A stretch of DNA of 50,356 nt, taken from a bacterium (GTDB lineage Bacteria > Pseudomonadota > Gammaproteobacteria > Burkholderiales > Thiobacillaceae). The translations under genes were made by a program, and so were the position numbers. Location: positions 1-50,356 of the forward strand of contig WOUQ01000015.1 in the NCBI GenBank assembly GCA_009772925.1, read 5' to 3'. Below the pieces are notes generated by a model. The model saw nothing but the letters and a program-made list of their open reading frames with translations, was not told the origin of the DNA and did not search any database. Positions within the stretch are counted from its first letter, which is position 1. The number at the start of each line of letters is the position of its first letter. This document shows, in pieces, positions 1-5,467 of this stretch.

Positions 1-10
1 TCTTCATCTC

Positions 11-83
11 GGACACCCTTTCCATTCAGTGGTTGTAGACACTTCCACTTTGGCACTTCGATGCCGTTCCGGAAGGGGCGTCC
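11..83. repeat. Imperfect inverted repeat at left edge, possible IS end remnant
   Basis: GGACACCCTTTCC at 11-23 and GGAAGGGGCGTCC at 71-83 are inverted copies matching at 11 of 13 positions. No gene is visible in 1-201. The arrangement resembles the non-coding end of an insertion sequence, but no transposase lies inside the window, so this is inference. Confidence 0.3.
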
Positions 84-123
84 ATCCCATTATCGCGAGA
101 AAGCCTTGCAGAGAAGTCGGCCG

Positions 124-201
124 CTTCTAGCGCCGACGTGGCCGGGATGTTCTCGAAAACCGTTCTCGCTAGAAGTCGTGCAGAACGGCGAGTTTCGAGA
201 A
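124..201 (-). terminator. Nested inverted repeats directly after the antitoxin stop
   Basis: On the minus strand, right after the antitoxin stop codon (202-204), the arms TTCTCGAAA...CCGTTCT and AGAACGG...TTTCGAGAA can pair (outer arms 193-201 with 150-158), giving about 16 paired bases with a small bulge. A second interlaced pair, CTTCTAGCG at 124-132 and CGCTAGAAG at 167-175, is mutually exclusive with it. There is no clear U tract, so a transcription stop or mRNA-stabilising structure is inferred from position. Confidence 0.4.
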
Positions 202-492
202 TCAGGCGTGCAGCGTCTTGAGCGCCACATCCGGCGCAGTAAGCACGATCTTGAGCAAGGCGGCAGCGGGGCCGGTCGGGTTGCGGCGATGCTGCTCCCA
301 GTTTTGCAGTGTCTTGATGCTGACCTGCATCAACTGGGCGAATTCGCTTTGTGACAGCCCGATTTGCTCACGTACCGCCTTCACGTCCGGCGTCGTTACC
401 TTGATCCGGCGCGAGGCGGGCGCTTCCCCGCGAGCAATCGCCTTGGCTTCTTTCAGGCTTTGCACCAGGTCATCAAACAATGCTTGTTCCAT
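202..492 (-). CDS. Antitoxin with XRE-type helix-turn-helix (NadS/HigA family)
   Basis: 96 residues. The C-terminal half carries a helix-turn-helix of the XRE type (about residues 43-75, QIGLSQSEFAQLMQVSIKTL followed by QNWEQ), which is typical of HigA/NadS antitoxins that neutralise a RelE-fold toxin and repress their own operon. The ATG at 492 lies one base after the TGA of the upstream toxin gene, and a ribosome site (AAGGAG) sits inside the toxin's last codons, so translation is probably coupled. Gene order is toxin then antitoxin, as in higBA modules. The family assignment is firm; choosing NadS over HigA2 is not. Confidence 0.85.
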   Translation of the reverse strand: MEQALFDDLVQSLKEAKAIARGEAPASRRIKVTTPDVKAVREQIGLSQSEFAQLMQVSIKTLQNWEQHRRNPTGPAAALLKIVLTAPDVALKTLHA

Positions 493-493
493 C

Positions 494-814
494 TCATAGC
501 TCCTTCACAAATTCGCGCAGCAAGGTGGTTTCCCGGTCGGTCAGATCGTCCTTTTTCGACTTCGGGTAGATCAGCAGCAAGTAAATCTGCCCGTCGTCCC
601 GGAGCCAGTAGTAAATCACCCGAACCCCACCGCTCTTACCACGCCCAGGCAGCGCGTGGCGCAGCTTACGGATTCCACCGCCACCCTTGATGATGTCGCC
701 CCGTTCCGGGTTCGACACCAAGACATTCTGGAGGCCCGCGTACTCGTCATCCGTCAGTAGCGTGGCAAGCAGGCGGGTGAATGTCGGGGTTTCGATGAAT
801 TCCACGCCCTGCAT
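494..814 (-). CDS. RelE/HigB-family toxin
   Basis: About 106 residues from the ATG at 814. A nine-codon upstream extension to 841 is possible but less like the family. It starts MQGVEFIETPTFTRLL and contains the pattern GIRKLR...GRGKSGGVRVIYYW, then LLLIYPKSKKDDLT, which is characteristic of RelE/HigB2-type toxins (mRNA interferases acting with the ribosome). The C-terminal LREFVKEL helix abuts the antitoxin gene. Together with 202-492 it forms a complete, apparently intact module. The mRNA-cleaving activity is known for the family and was not tested here. Confidence 0.83.
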   Translation of the reverse strand: MQGVEFIETPTFTRLLATLLTDDEYAGLQNVLVSNPERGDIIKGGGGIRKLRHALPGRGKSGGVRVIYYWLRDDGQIYLLLIYPKSKKDDLTDRETTLLREFVKEL

Positions 815-836
815 TATATACGCCAATGGCGGATAG

Positions 837-920
837 CCCAACGACTATGACAAATTCTTAGCGTTCGCCAGGCATAGAGACCGCCTGGTGATCCTCGACG
901 AAGTTCAGGCCATCCCAGGT
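837..920 (+). pseudogene. Relic of an AAA ATPase (DUF4143/AAA_14-like)
   Basis: Reading forward in one frame from 837 gives PNDYDKFLAFARHRDRLVIL followed by DEVQAIPG, after which similarity is lost. LVILDEVQAIPG is the Walker B region of the AAA_14/DUF4143 ATPases, a complete example of which lies at 39542-40768 with RIIVDEVQRAPEL at the same place. No start codon, Walker A or C-terminal part is present, so this is a short fragment left by deletion or rearrangement. Confidence 0.55.
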
Positions 921-1076
921 ACCTCCTCAACCCCGCCCCCAGCCACCGCCCCACCCACACCCGCATCTGCCACCCTTTATCACCGTTACACCTGTCGGGC
1001 TGAAGCCCGACCTACGAAAATATCCACCGCCCGCCCTTCAATGACAAACAAAGGCGACCATACAAACCAGCCCGAC
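921..1076. other. Intergenic stretch with a REP-type hairpin
   Basis: No gene is evident. It contains the hairpin GTCGGGCT-GA-AGCCCGAC (994-1011) followed by CTACG, a common REP-type motif in proteobacteria, and a partial second copy (CAGCCCGACCTATG) at about 1068-1081 at the toxin stop codon. The rest is C/A-rich low-complexity sequence. Confidence 0.5.
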
Positions 1077-1493
1077 CTATGAAAACACGTTGAGAAAATC
1101 CGCCGGGCTTACGATCCTCACGCCGTGGAAGGGGTCGAGTTCGAGCAGGTCGCCATCGCCGCTGACGATGGCCGCCGTGCCTCCGGCCAGCGCCACATCC
1201 AGGAACTTGTCGTCCCTGGGGTCGCGACAGGCGCGCAGTTTGCGCGAGATGGTCACGACACGGGCAACCCCGCCGAGCAGTTCGATGAACTGCCGACGGT
1301 CCTCGTGGGAGACGTAGGGATCGAACTTGGGGCGGTTGAGCACGTCCACCAGTTCGCCCAGGGTCGCCTCGGAAACCAGCAGGATGCCGCGCTCCAGTGC
1401 ATGGTCCACCGCCCGGCCGGCCATGCCACCCGGCACCAGCAAACGGCTGATCAGGACATTGGTGTCCAGCACCCAGAGGGTTTGTTCAATCAT
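1077..1493 (-). CDS. PIN-domain toxin of a toxin-antitoxin pair
   Basis: 138 residues. The N-terminus WVLDTNVLISRLL carries the first invariant acidic residue of PIN nucleases. E/D residues follow in the middle (LGELVDVL), and the motifs CRDPRDDKFLDVALAG and IVSGDGDLLEL supply the remaining acidic metal ligands. This is the subfamily annotated as 'putative toxin component, PIN family', a Mg-dependent ribonuclease. The ATG at 1493 overlaps the end of the upstream antitoxin gene by 8 bases, so the two are translationally coupled. All four expected acidic clusters are visible and the length is normal, so it looks intact. Confidence 0.88.
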   Translation of the reverse strand: MIEQTLWVLDTNVLISRLLVPGGMAGRAVDHALERGILLVSEATLGELVDVLNRPKFDPYVSHEDRRQFIELLGGVARVVTISRKLRACRDPRDDKFLDVALAGGTAAIVSGDGDLLELDPFHGVRIVSPADFLNVFS

Positions 1494-1734
1494 CGGCCAG
1501 CAATGCTGCGAGTTTCTCCTCGGTCAACCCGGCCGCCCCCGCCGCTGCGCCCACCCGGTCGCAAAAGCGCTGGAACTCGGCGACATTCAACCGGGTGAGC
1601 CGCTCGTACTCCTGCATGGACAAAACGACGGCCACATCCCGCTTCTGACGCTGGATCACCACGGGCTCGCGGGCGGCAGCCTCGATGACCTGGGCGAACC
1701 CCTGCTTGGCTTCACTGGCTGAAAGAGTGCGCAC
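1486..1734 (-). CDS. Phd/YefM-family antitoxin
   Basis: 82 residues from the GTG at 1734 (VRTLSASEAKQGFAQVIEAA). Longer versions up to 1794 lack family similarity and would run through the operator-like sequence. The N-terminal SASEAKQGFAQVI with EPVVIQRQKRDVAVVLSMQE is the DNA-binding, dimerising fold of Phd/YefM proteins. The C-terminal helix (GLTEEKLAALLADD) is the likely toxin-neutralising tail. It precedes the PIN toxin gene and overlaps it by 8 bases. A palindromic site lies 28-50 bases upstream, consistent with autoregulation. Confidence 0.85.
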   Translation of the reverse strand: MRTLSASEAKQGFAQVIEAAAREPVVIQRQKRDVAVVLSMQEYERLTRLNVAEFQRFCDRVGAAAGAAGLTEEKLAALLADD

Positions 1735-1761
1735 GGCTGTTCCCTGGAAAGTTGAAATTGG

Positions 1762-1784
1762 ACAAATTGTATGTTTTGTACAAA
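1762..1784 (-). promoter_or_regulatory. Probable operator of the Phd/PIN module
   Basis: TTTGTACAAA (1775-1784) is a perfect 10-bp palindrome. ACAAATTGT (1762-1770) next to it is a near-palindrome of the same letters. Both lie just upstream of the GTG start of the antitoxin, where Phd/YefM proteins normally bind to repress their own operon. Confidence 0.5.
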
Positions 1785-1795
1785 TGTGCGGCAAG

Positions 1796-1910
1796 CCGCC
1801 ACAAAGCCCCCCTGGATTGCCACGTCGGCTCCGCCTCCTCGCAATGACACCCCCTTGCCTCTTGCCTCTTGCCTCTTGCCTCTTGAATCTTGAATCTTGA
1901 ATCTTGAATG
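1796..1910. repeat. Dispersed repeat copy 1 with heptamer array
   Basis: A 63-bp unit (1796-1858) recurs at 3863-3925 with one difference (T at 1830, A at 3897). It contains ATTGCCACGTCGG and CCTCGCAATGACA, the kind of partly self-complementary sequence seen in dispersed intergenic repeats of many bacteria. It runs directly into tandem heptamers: TTGCCTC four times (1855-1882), then TTGAATC three times and TTGAATG once (1883-1910). The two copies bracket hipBA. Confidence 0.85.
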
Positions 1911-1959
1911 TCTCAGGTTATTCGTGGTCCGTCCCTGATTACCCACTTCAAGGCCTCAC

Positions 1960-3285
1960 TTACTGAGCGACCGCCATCATGCCCTTGATATGCGGGGCCA
2001 GGGCGAGCTGGCGTACACATTCGGCCTCCACTACCTCGGTGATGCGCTGGATCACCTCCGGCACGGCGCCTTCTTGCCGAACTGCCGCCGCCACCCCGGG
2101 AAGCCGGGCGCGGATAGCCTTGACGCCCCGATCGAGTTCCTTGCTAACCAGGCTCGGGCTGATACCGGTAGCGACACAGAACTGCGCCCATTCGTAGGGC
2201 GTGAGTTCCTCGGTACTGAAGGCGTCCCCGATGGCCATGGCGTAGACCTGGCTCACGTTGCCCTCCCGGTAGAGAGCGCCGCAGACCAGGTCATAGGCCG
2301 GGGCCTGCACCGGCCCCGCTGCGGTCATGTGGAAAGACAGGTTCTTGGCATGGGCATCGGTATTACCCAGGAGTACTTGGAACACCAACCAGCGCAGCAA
2401 CTGCAGCCGGGCTTTGACCGGCTGTGGGCTGGCCTCGATGGCCTTGAATAAGCGTGGCAGGGAAGCGCCGTCGCGAACAGACCGGACATCGGGGTTGTCG
2501 CCATAGGGTCGCTCATATTTGTAGCCGCTGGGTAACCCCAGCAACTGGCAACCGTCAATCACATGGCGGCGGCGCACAGCCGTGCCCTGCCGGTAGCGGT
2601 CAAACCGGGTAATGCTCAACACGGCGTCCGGGATGCGGTGTAGCCGCACTTGGGCCGTGTCCAGTTCGCAGGCGGCGGCCAGCCGCATGCAGAAGAACTC
2701 GTTTGAGGTCAGCCCGGCAAGAACGGGATTGACTGGCTCGGGCTTCAGGATGTGGGTCGAGGCCAGGTCAGTGCCCTCCACCAGATGCCACTCACCGCCC
2801 TCCTCCAGGATCGCGAGCTTGTCCTGAAAGCCAGCTATGGACAGGCGCACCTTGCCGTCCCAGACCGTAAACGACATCTGGGGCCTTGCGCGGATGCGTT
2901 CGGAGAGCTCTCTGGAGGTAAGCAGGCGTCGCCGGTCTTGGTCCTGCTCCGTTGCCCCGGGCAGGACCAGACGCACCGCCCCTGCGGTTTCTCGACCCAG
3001 GGCGATAAGCAGTCCCGTCAGGTTGGACTTGGACACTCGATAGGCCCGTGCGGCATCGTCCAAGGCTTGCCCTTCAGGCAGCAGGTTTTCGAAGAACTGG
3101 CGCACCCTTGCACTGTGTTCGTCGGGTGTCGCAGGGGCCGGTGCCATAGGCAGTGTCGGACCCAGCGGGTAGGCCCCCGGACGGGTCAACCAAGCCGGGG
3201 CGTAGGCAAAGGCAAAGCGATTGCTGCTCGGCTCATAAGACAGCCAGCCTGCCAAGTCCCGGTCCAGCCAGACTTCAAGTTGCAT
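1960..3285 (-). CDS. hipA: HipA-type serine/threonine kinase toxin
   Basis: 441 residues from the ATG at 3285 (MQLEVWLDRDLAGWLSYEP), which overlaps the end of hipB by 11 bases. Family landmarks appear in order: the N-subdomain FFENLLPEGQ; SIAGFQDKLAI; the loop that carries the regulatory serine, GTDLASTHILKP; NEFFCMRLAAACEL; ITRFDRY; the catalytic loop LLGNTDAHAKNLSF (catalytic Asp in NTDAH); and the metal-binding YDLVCGALY. HipA kinases phosphorylate a tRNA-charging enzyme (GltX in E. coli) and induce dormancy; the target here is unknown. All catalytic motifs are intact and the length is normal. Confidence 0.93.
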   Translation of the reverse strand: MQLEVWLDRDLAGWLSYEPSSNRFAFAYAPAWLTRPGAYPLGPTLPMAPAPATPDEHSARVRQFFENLLPEGQALDDAARAYRVSKSNLTGLLIALGRETAGAVRLVLPGATEQDQDRRRLLTSRELSERIRARPQMSFTVWDGKVRLSIAGFQDKLAILEEGGEWHLVEGTDLASTHILKPEPVNPVLAGLTSNEFFCMRLAAACELDTAQVRLHRIPDAVLSITRFDRYRQGTAVRRRHVIDGCQLLGLPSGYKYERPYGDNPDVRSVRDGASLPRLFKAIEASPQPVKARLQLLRWLVFQVLLGNTDAHAKNLSFHMTAAGPVQAPAYDLVCGALYREGNVSQVYAMAIGDAFSTEELTPYEWAQFCVATGISPSLVSKELDRGVKAIRARLPGVAAAVRQEGAVPEVIQRITEVVEAECVRQLALAPHIKGMMAVAQ

Positions 3286-3565
3286 CCGGGGCATCTCCAA
3301 CCGCGCCGGCCTTGTCTCCCGCCAGCACATCCCAACGCAGGCCTATCCCCAGGCCAGCCAGCACCTTAAAGGCCAGCGACAGGGATACCGTTCCTGTGCC
3401 CCGTTCCAGGTTCTGCAGAGTCTGCTTGGCCACCGGCACGGCCAGGGCAGTCTCTTCCAGCGTCATGCCGGCCGCCGTGCGTACCGCCCGGACGAGCTTA
3501 CCCAGATCCTCGGGGGAGGCTAAGGCCTGGTGCTCAGGGAAGGGCGTGGGAACTAATGTGCGCAT
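3275..3565 (-). CDS. hipB: HipB-type antitoxin and repressor
   Basis: 96 residues with an XRE helix-turn-helix (about residues 20-70: LGKLVRAVRTAAGMTLEETA, VAKQTLQNLERG, SLSLAFKVLAGLGI). This is the HipB pattern in which the dimer binds HipA and represses the operon. The ATG at 3565 is preceded by AAAGGA with 7-base spacing, and that ribosome site is part of the first operator. The short disordered C-terminus (GDAPDAT) ends inside the hipA start. Confidence 0.9.
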   Translation of the reverse strand: MRTLVPTPFPEHQALASPEDLGKLVRAVRTAAGMTLEETALAVPVAKQTLQNLERGTGTVSLSLAFKVLAGLGIGLRWDVLAGDKAGAVGDAPDAT

Positions 3566-3570
3566 ATAAA

Positions 3571-3688
3571 ATCCTTTGTTGTTAGGATCATATGGGGATT
3601 AACTGGCGATCGCAATGAAAATCCTATTAATAAAGGATTATTGCCATCACACTTGGCGAGCGCTTTAAAAATCCTGCCAAGGTAGGAA
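3571..3688 (-). promoter_or_regulatory. Three HipB operators at exact 50-bp spacing
   Basis: Three inverted-repeat sites of the form ATCCT-N8-AGGA(T/A) lie at 3571-3588, 3621-3638 and 3671-3688, each starting exactly 50 bases after the previous one. The E. coli HipB operator is TATCC-N8-GGATA, so half-site sequence and spacing are closely similar. Site 1 overlaps the hipB ribosome site. Regular phasing suggests cooperative binding or DNA looping by HipB. Confidence 0.75.
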
Positions 3689-3707
3689 TACCCCATGTCG
3701 TCGGGCT

Positions 3708-3862
3708 CTAGATGCAGCCCATCGCTTCGTTCAGATGTGCCTCCGCCGCCGCAAGCCGGGCCACCCGGTCCATCAGTCAGACTCCCGGCATACCTGCTTG
3801 ATGATCTGGTAAATCCAGCCGGTCACCGCGAGGCCCGCAGGGCCGTGGCGATCCAACGCAAC
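3708..3862 (-). pseudogene. Truncated unknown reading frame(s) cut by the dispersed repeat
   Basis: On the minus strand, the frame VALDRHGPAGLAVTGWIYQI ending ...IKQVCRESD runs from the repeat boundary near 3862 to a TGA at 3773-3775. It overlaps (TGATG) an ORF of 21 codons, MDRVARLAAAEAHLNEAMGC, ending at 3708. This looks like the 3' end of a gene plus a following small gene, whose upstream part was replaced by repeat copy 2. The family is not recognised. Confidence 0.3.
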
Positions 3863-3956
3863 CCGCCACAAAGCCCCCCTGGATTGCCACGTCGGCACCG
3901 CCTCCTCGCAATGACACCCCCTTGCATCTTGAATCTTGCATCTTGAATCTTGAATC
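3863..3956. repeat. Dispersed repeat copy 2 with heptamer array
   Basis: 63 bp (3863-3925) identical to 1796-1858 except for one base. It is followed in the same phase by five heptamers (3922-3956): TTGCATC, TTGAATC, TTGCATC, TTGAATC, TTGAATC. The unit letters differ from copy 1 (TTGCCTC/TTGAATC), so the arrays diversified after duplication or were inserted separately. Confidence 0.85.
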
Positions 3957-3970
3957 TAAAGCGACCACAA

Positions 3971-3996
3971 ACGAAAAGCCCCGCCGGAGCGGGGCC
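3971..3996 (-). terminator. Rho-independent terminator of the PEP-CTERM gene
   Basis: The stem GCCCCGC-CGGA-GCGGGGC (3978-3995) is followed, on the minus strand, by TTTTCGTTT. It lies about 25 bases after the stop of the gene at 4019, with the correct order of stem and U tract for minus-strand transcription. Confidence 0.8.
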
Positions 3997-4018
3997 TGCG
4001 TTCGGTTCTGAGCAAAGC

Positions 4019-4561
4019 TCAGCCAGCCGACTGCTTCCTGCGCCGCGCCATGTAGCCCACCAGCCCCAGGCCCGCCAGCATCAGGGCGTAGGTTACCGGT
4101 TCGGGCACCACGGTTACGTTATCGATCAGGGTGCCGACGTTCGGGGCCAGGTTGCCGGTGACAAAGGAGAACGTCACGGGACCACCCAAGGTGGTAAACG
4201 CCTCGGTGTGTGTCCTCCATATGTTGTCGGCCGCCAGGACCGCAAACGACTCCACAGGCGCCCCGTTGATCTGCAGGTCGAATCCGCTGGGGCCATACAC
4301 CTGGCGGTTGTAGTCGAACGAGATCGCGTAATTGCCTGCGGCCAGGTTGAGCGTGAAGTCGACCTTTGATGGCGGCGAGGTATAGGAGCCGCCCAACTCG
4401 ATGCAACCACCGCTGCTACCGACGCAGCTGTAACCGGAATTGCCGCTTTTCAGGTAATCGAAGTGATCAGCTTGTATCCAGAGGCTGCAATGCTTGCGCC
4501 GTGGCATGCGCCCGCTTCCCCACCCTCTCCGCGGAAATGGAGGATGCTGCTTGGCGACCAC
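4019..4561 (-). CDS. PEP-CTERM sorting domain protein, N-terminus probably lost
   Basis: The C-terminus VVPEPVTYALMLAGLGLVGY followed by MARRRK is a textbook PEP-CTERM signal (PEP motif, one membrane helix, basic tail). In bacteria with exosortase this targets secreted proteins, often in exopolysaccharide producers. The body (about residues 35-150) is a beta-rich domain (SFDYNRQVYGPSGFDLQING, FTTLGGPVTFSFVTG). PEP-CTERM proteins need a signal peptide, but neither the GTG start at 4561 nor the ATG at 4507 gives one: the first 30 residues are polar and basic. The gene therefore seems 5'-truncated or frame-disrupted, and may be a pseudogene. Confidence 0.6.
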   Translation of the reverse strand: MVAKQHPPFPRRGWGSGRMPRRKHCSLWIQADHFDYLKSGNSGYSCVGSSGGCIELGGSYTSPPSKVDFTLNLAAGNYAISFDYNRQVYGPSGFDLQINGAPVESFAVLAADNIWRTHTEAFTTLGGPVTFSFVTGNLAPNVGTLIDNVTVVPEPVTYALMLAGLGLVGYMARRRKQSAG

Positions 4562-4665
4562 GATTTCCTGGCTGACCGCTTGCTTATGCGGGGCTCTCCT
4601 CTAGGATGAGAGAGCGGTTCTGCTTGAGTGAGGCAGTGACCCTCTTACCTGAACGGAGTATCTCC

Positions 4666-5391
4666 ATGTCCTTGAAAAGCCTCATCGGAAAAGTTCTCGC
4701 AGGCATGACCCTTACGGGTTTCCTGAGTCTTCACGCCATGGCGCAGGCACCCGCCGTGCCAGCCGCCCTGGAGCAGGAAATGCAGAGCGCCAGCGAAGTG
4801 CTTCAGGGCATGTTGCACCTCGATCTGCAACCGGAGCAGAGGGCCAAACTGGATAAGGCCATGAAGGATGCGCACGGCTTCGCCGTCTTCCCGAACGTGC
4901 TGCGATTTGGCGTCGGCATCACGAAAATCCAGGGTTCTGGCGTGATGGCTTACCGCGACCGGGACGGCGAATGGAGTGTGCCGATTCCTCTGCTGGTGCA
5001 GGGCACCGGCACGGGCCCGCATGGCGGGGCCCTGATGTACTCCACCCTGATCGTCATCAAGACCCCGGCCGCCATGCAACGCATCCTCAGCGGACAACAG
5101 CGCATGCAGGGTACCGAAGCCATCGGACCGATCCAGACGGCGGCTTCCGCCGAGCAGGACATCGTGTCCTACACGAAGAACCGCGGCCTCGTCGTAGGCG
5201 TGTCCACGGACGACCTTCACATCACCCTGAATCAGCAGGCCATCGCAGCGCTGTATGGCAAGACGGTGGAACCAAGGGAAATCATGAGCGGACAGAAGGT
5301 CGACCTGCGTGGACCGCCCTGCGTACAGCTATTCGTGGCAGGCACCAACAAGCTGGTGGGCAAGGCGCCCAACACCACTTACTGGAAATAA
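4666..5391 (+). CDS. Secreted SYLF-domain lipid-binding protein (Ysc84/DUF500)
   Basis: 241 residues from the ATG at 4666, with GGAG a few bases upstream; an ATG at 4606 adds 20 unlikely residues. A signal peptide is clear (SLIGKVLAGMTLTGFLSLHA, cleavage near AMAQA). The remainder matches the SYLF fold: AMKDAHGFAVFPNVLRFGVG, GSGVMAYRDRDGEWSVP, DIVSYTKNRGLVVGVS and the C-terminal IAALYG. SYLF proteins bind phosphoinositide-type lipids in eukaryotes; the bacterial periplasmic role is not established. It stands alone and converges with the SulP gene. Confidence 0.85.
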   Translation: MSLKSLIGKVLAGMTLTGFLSLHAMAQAPAVPAALEQEMQSASEVLQGMLHLDLQPEQRAKLDKAMKDAHGFAVFPNVLRFGVGITKIQGSGVMAYRDRDGEWSVPIPLLVQGTGTGPHGGALMYSTLIVIKTPAAMQRILSGQQRMQGTEAIGPIQTAASAEQDIVSYTKNRGLVVGVSTDDLHITLNQQAIAALYGKTVEPREIMSGQKVDLRGPPCVQLFVAGTNKLVGKAPNTTYWK

Positions 5392-5416
5392 GGGCCGAAA
5401 TAAGGTCCGGCTCGGA

Positions 5417-5448
5417 ACGGCACGACGCTGGCCTCGTGTTCGTGCCGT
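5417..5448. terminator. Inverted repeat between convergent genes
   Basis: ACGGCACGA (5417-5425) pairs perfectly with TCGTGCCGT (5440-5448). It lies between the convergent ends at 5391 and 5468, so it may stop transcription in both directions. There is no U tract. Confidence 0.4.
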
Positions 5449-5467
5449 CGCGGTCGCCCGCAAGCGT

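Noticed and set aside
1855-1910. CRISPR array
   Set aside because: The repeats are 7 bp, contiguous and without spacers, and no cas genes are present.
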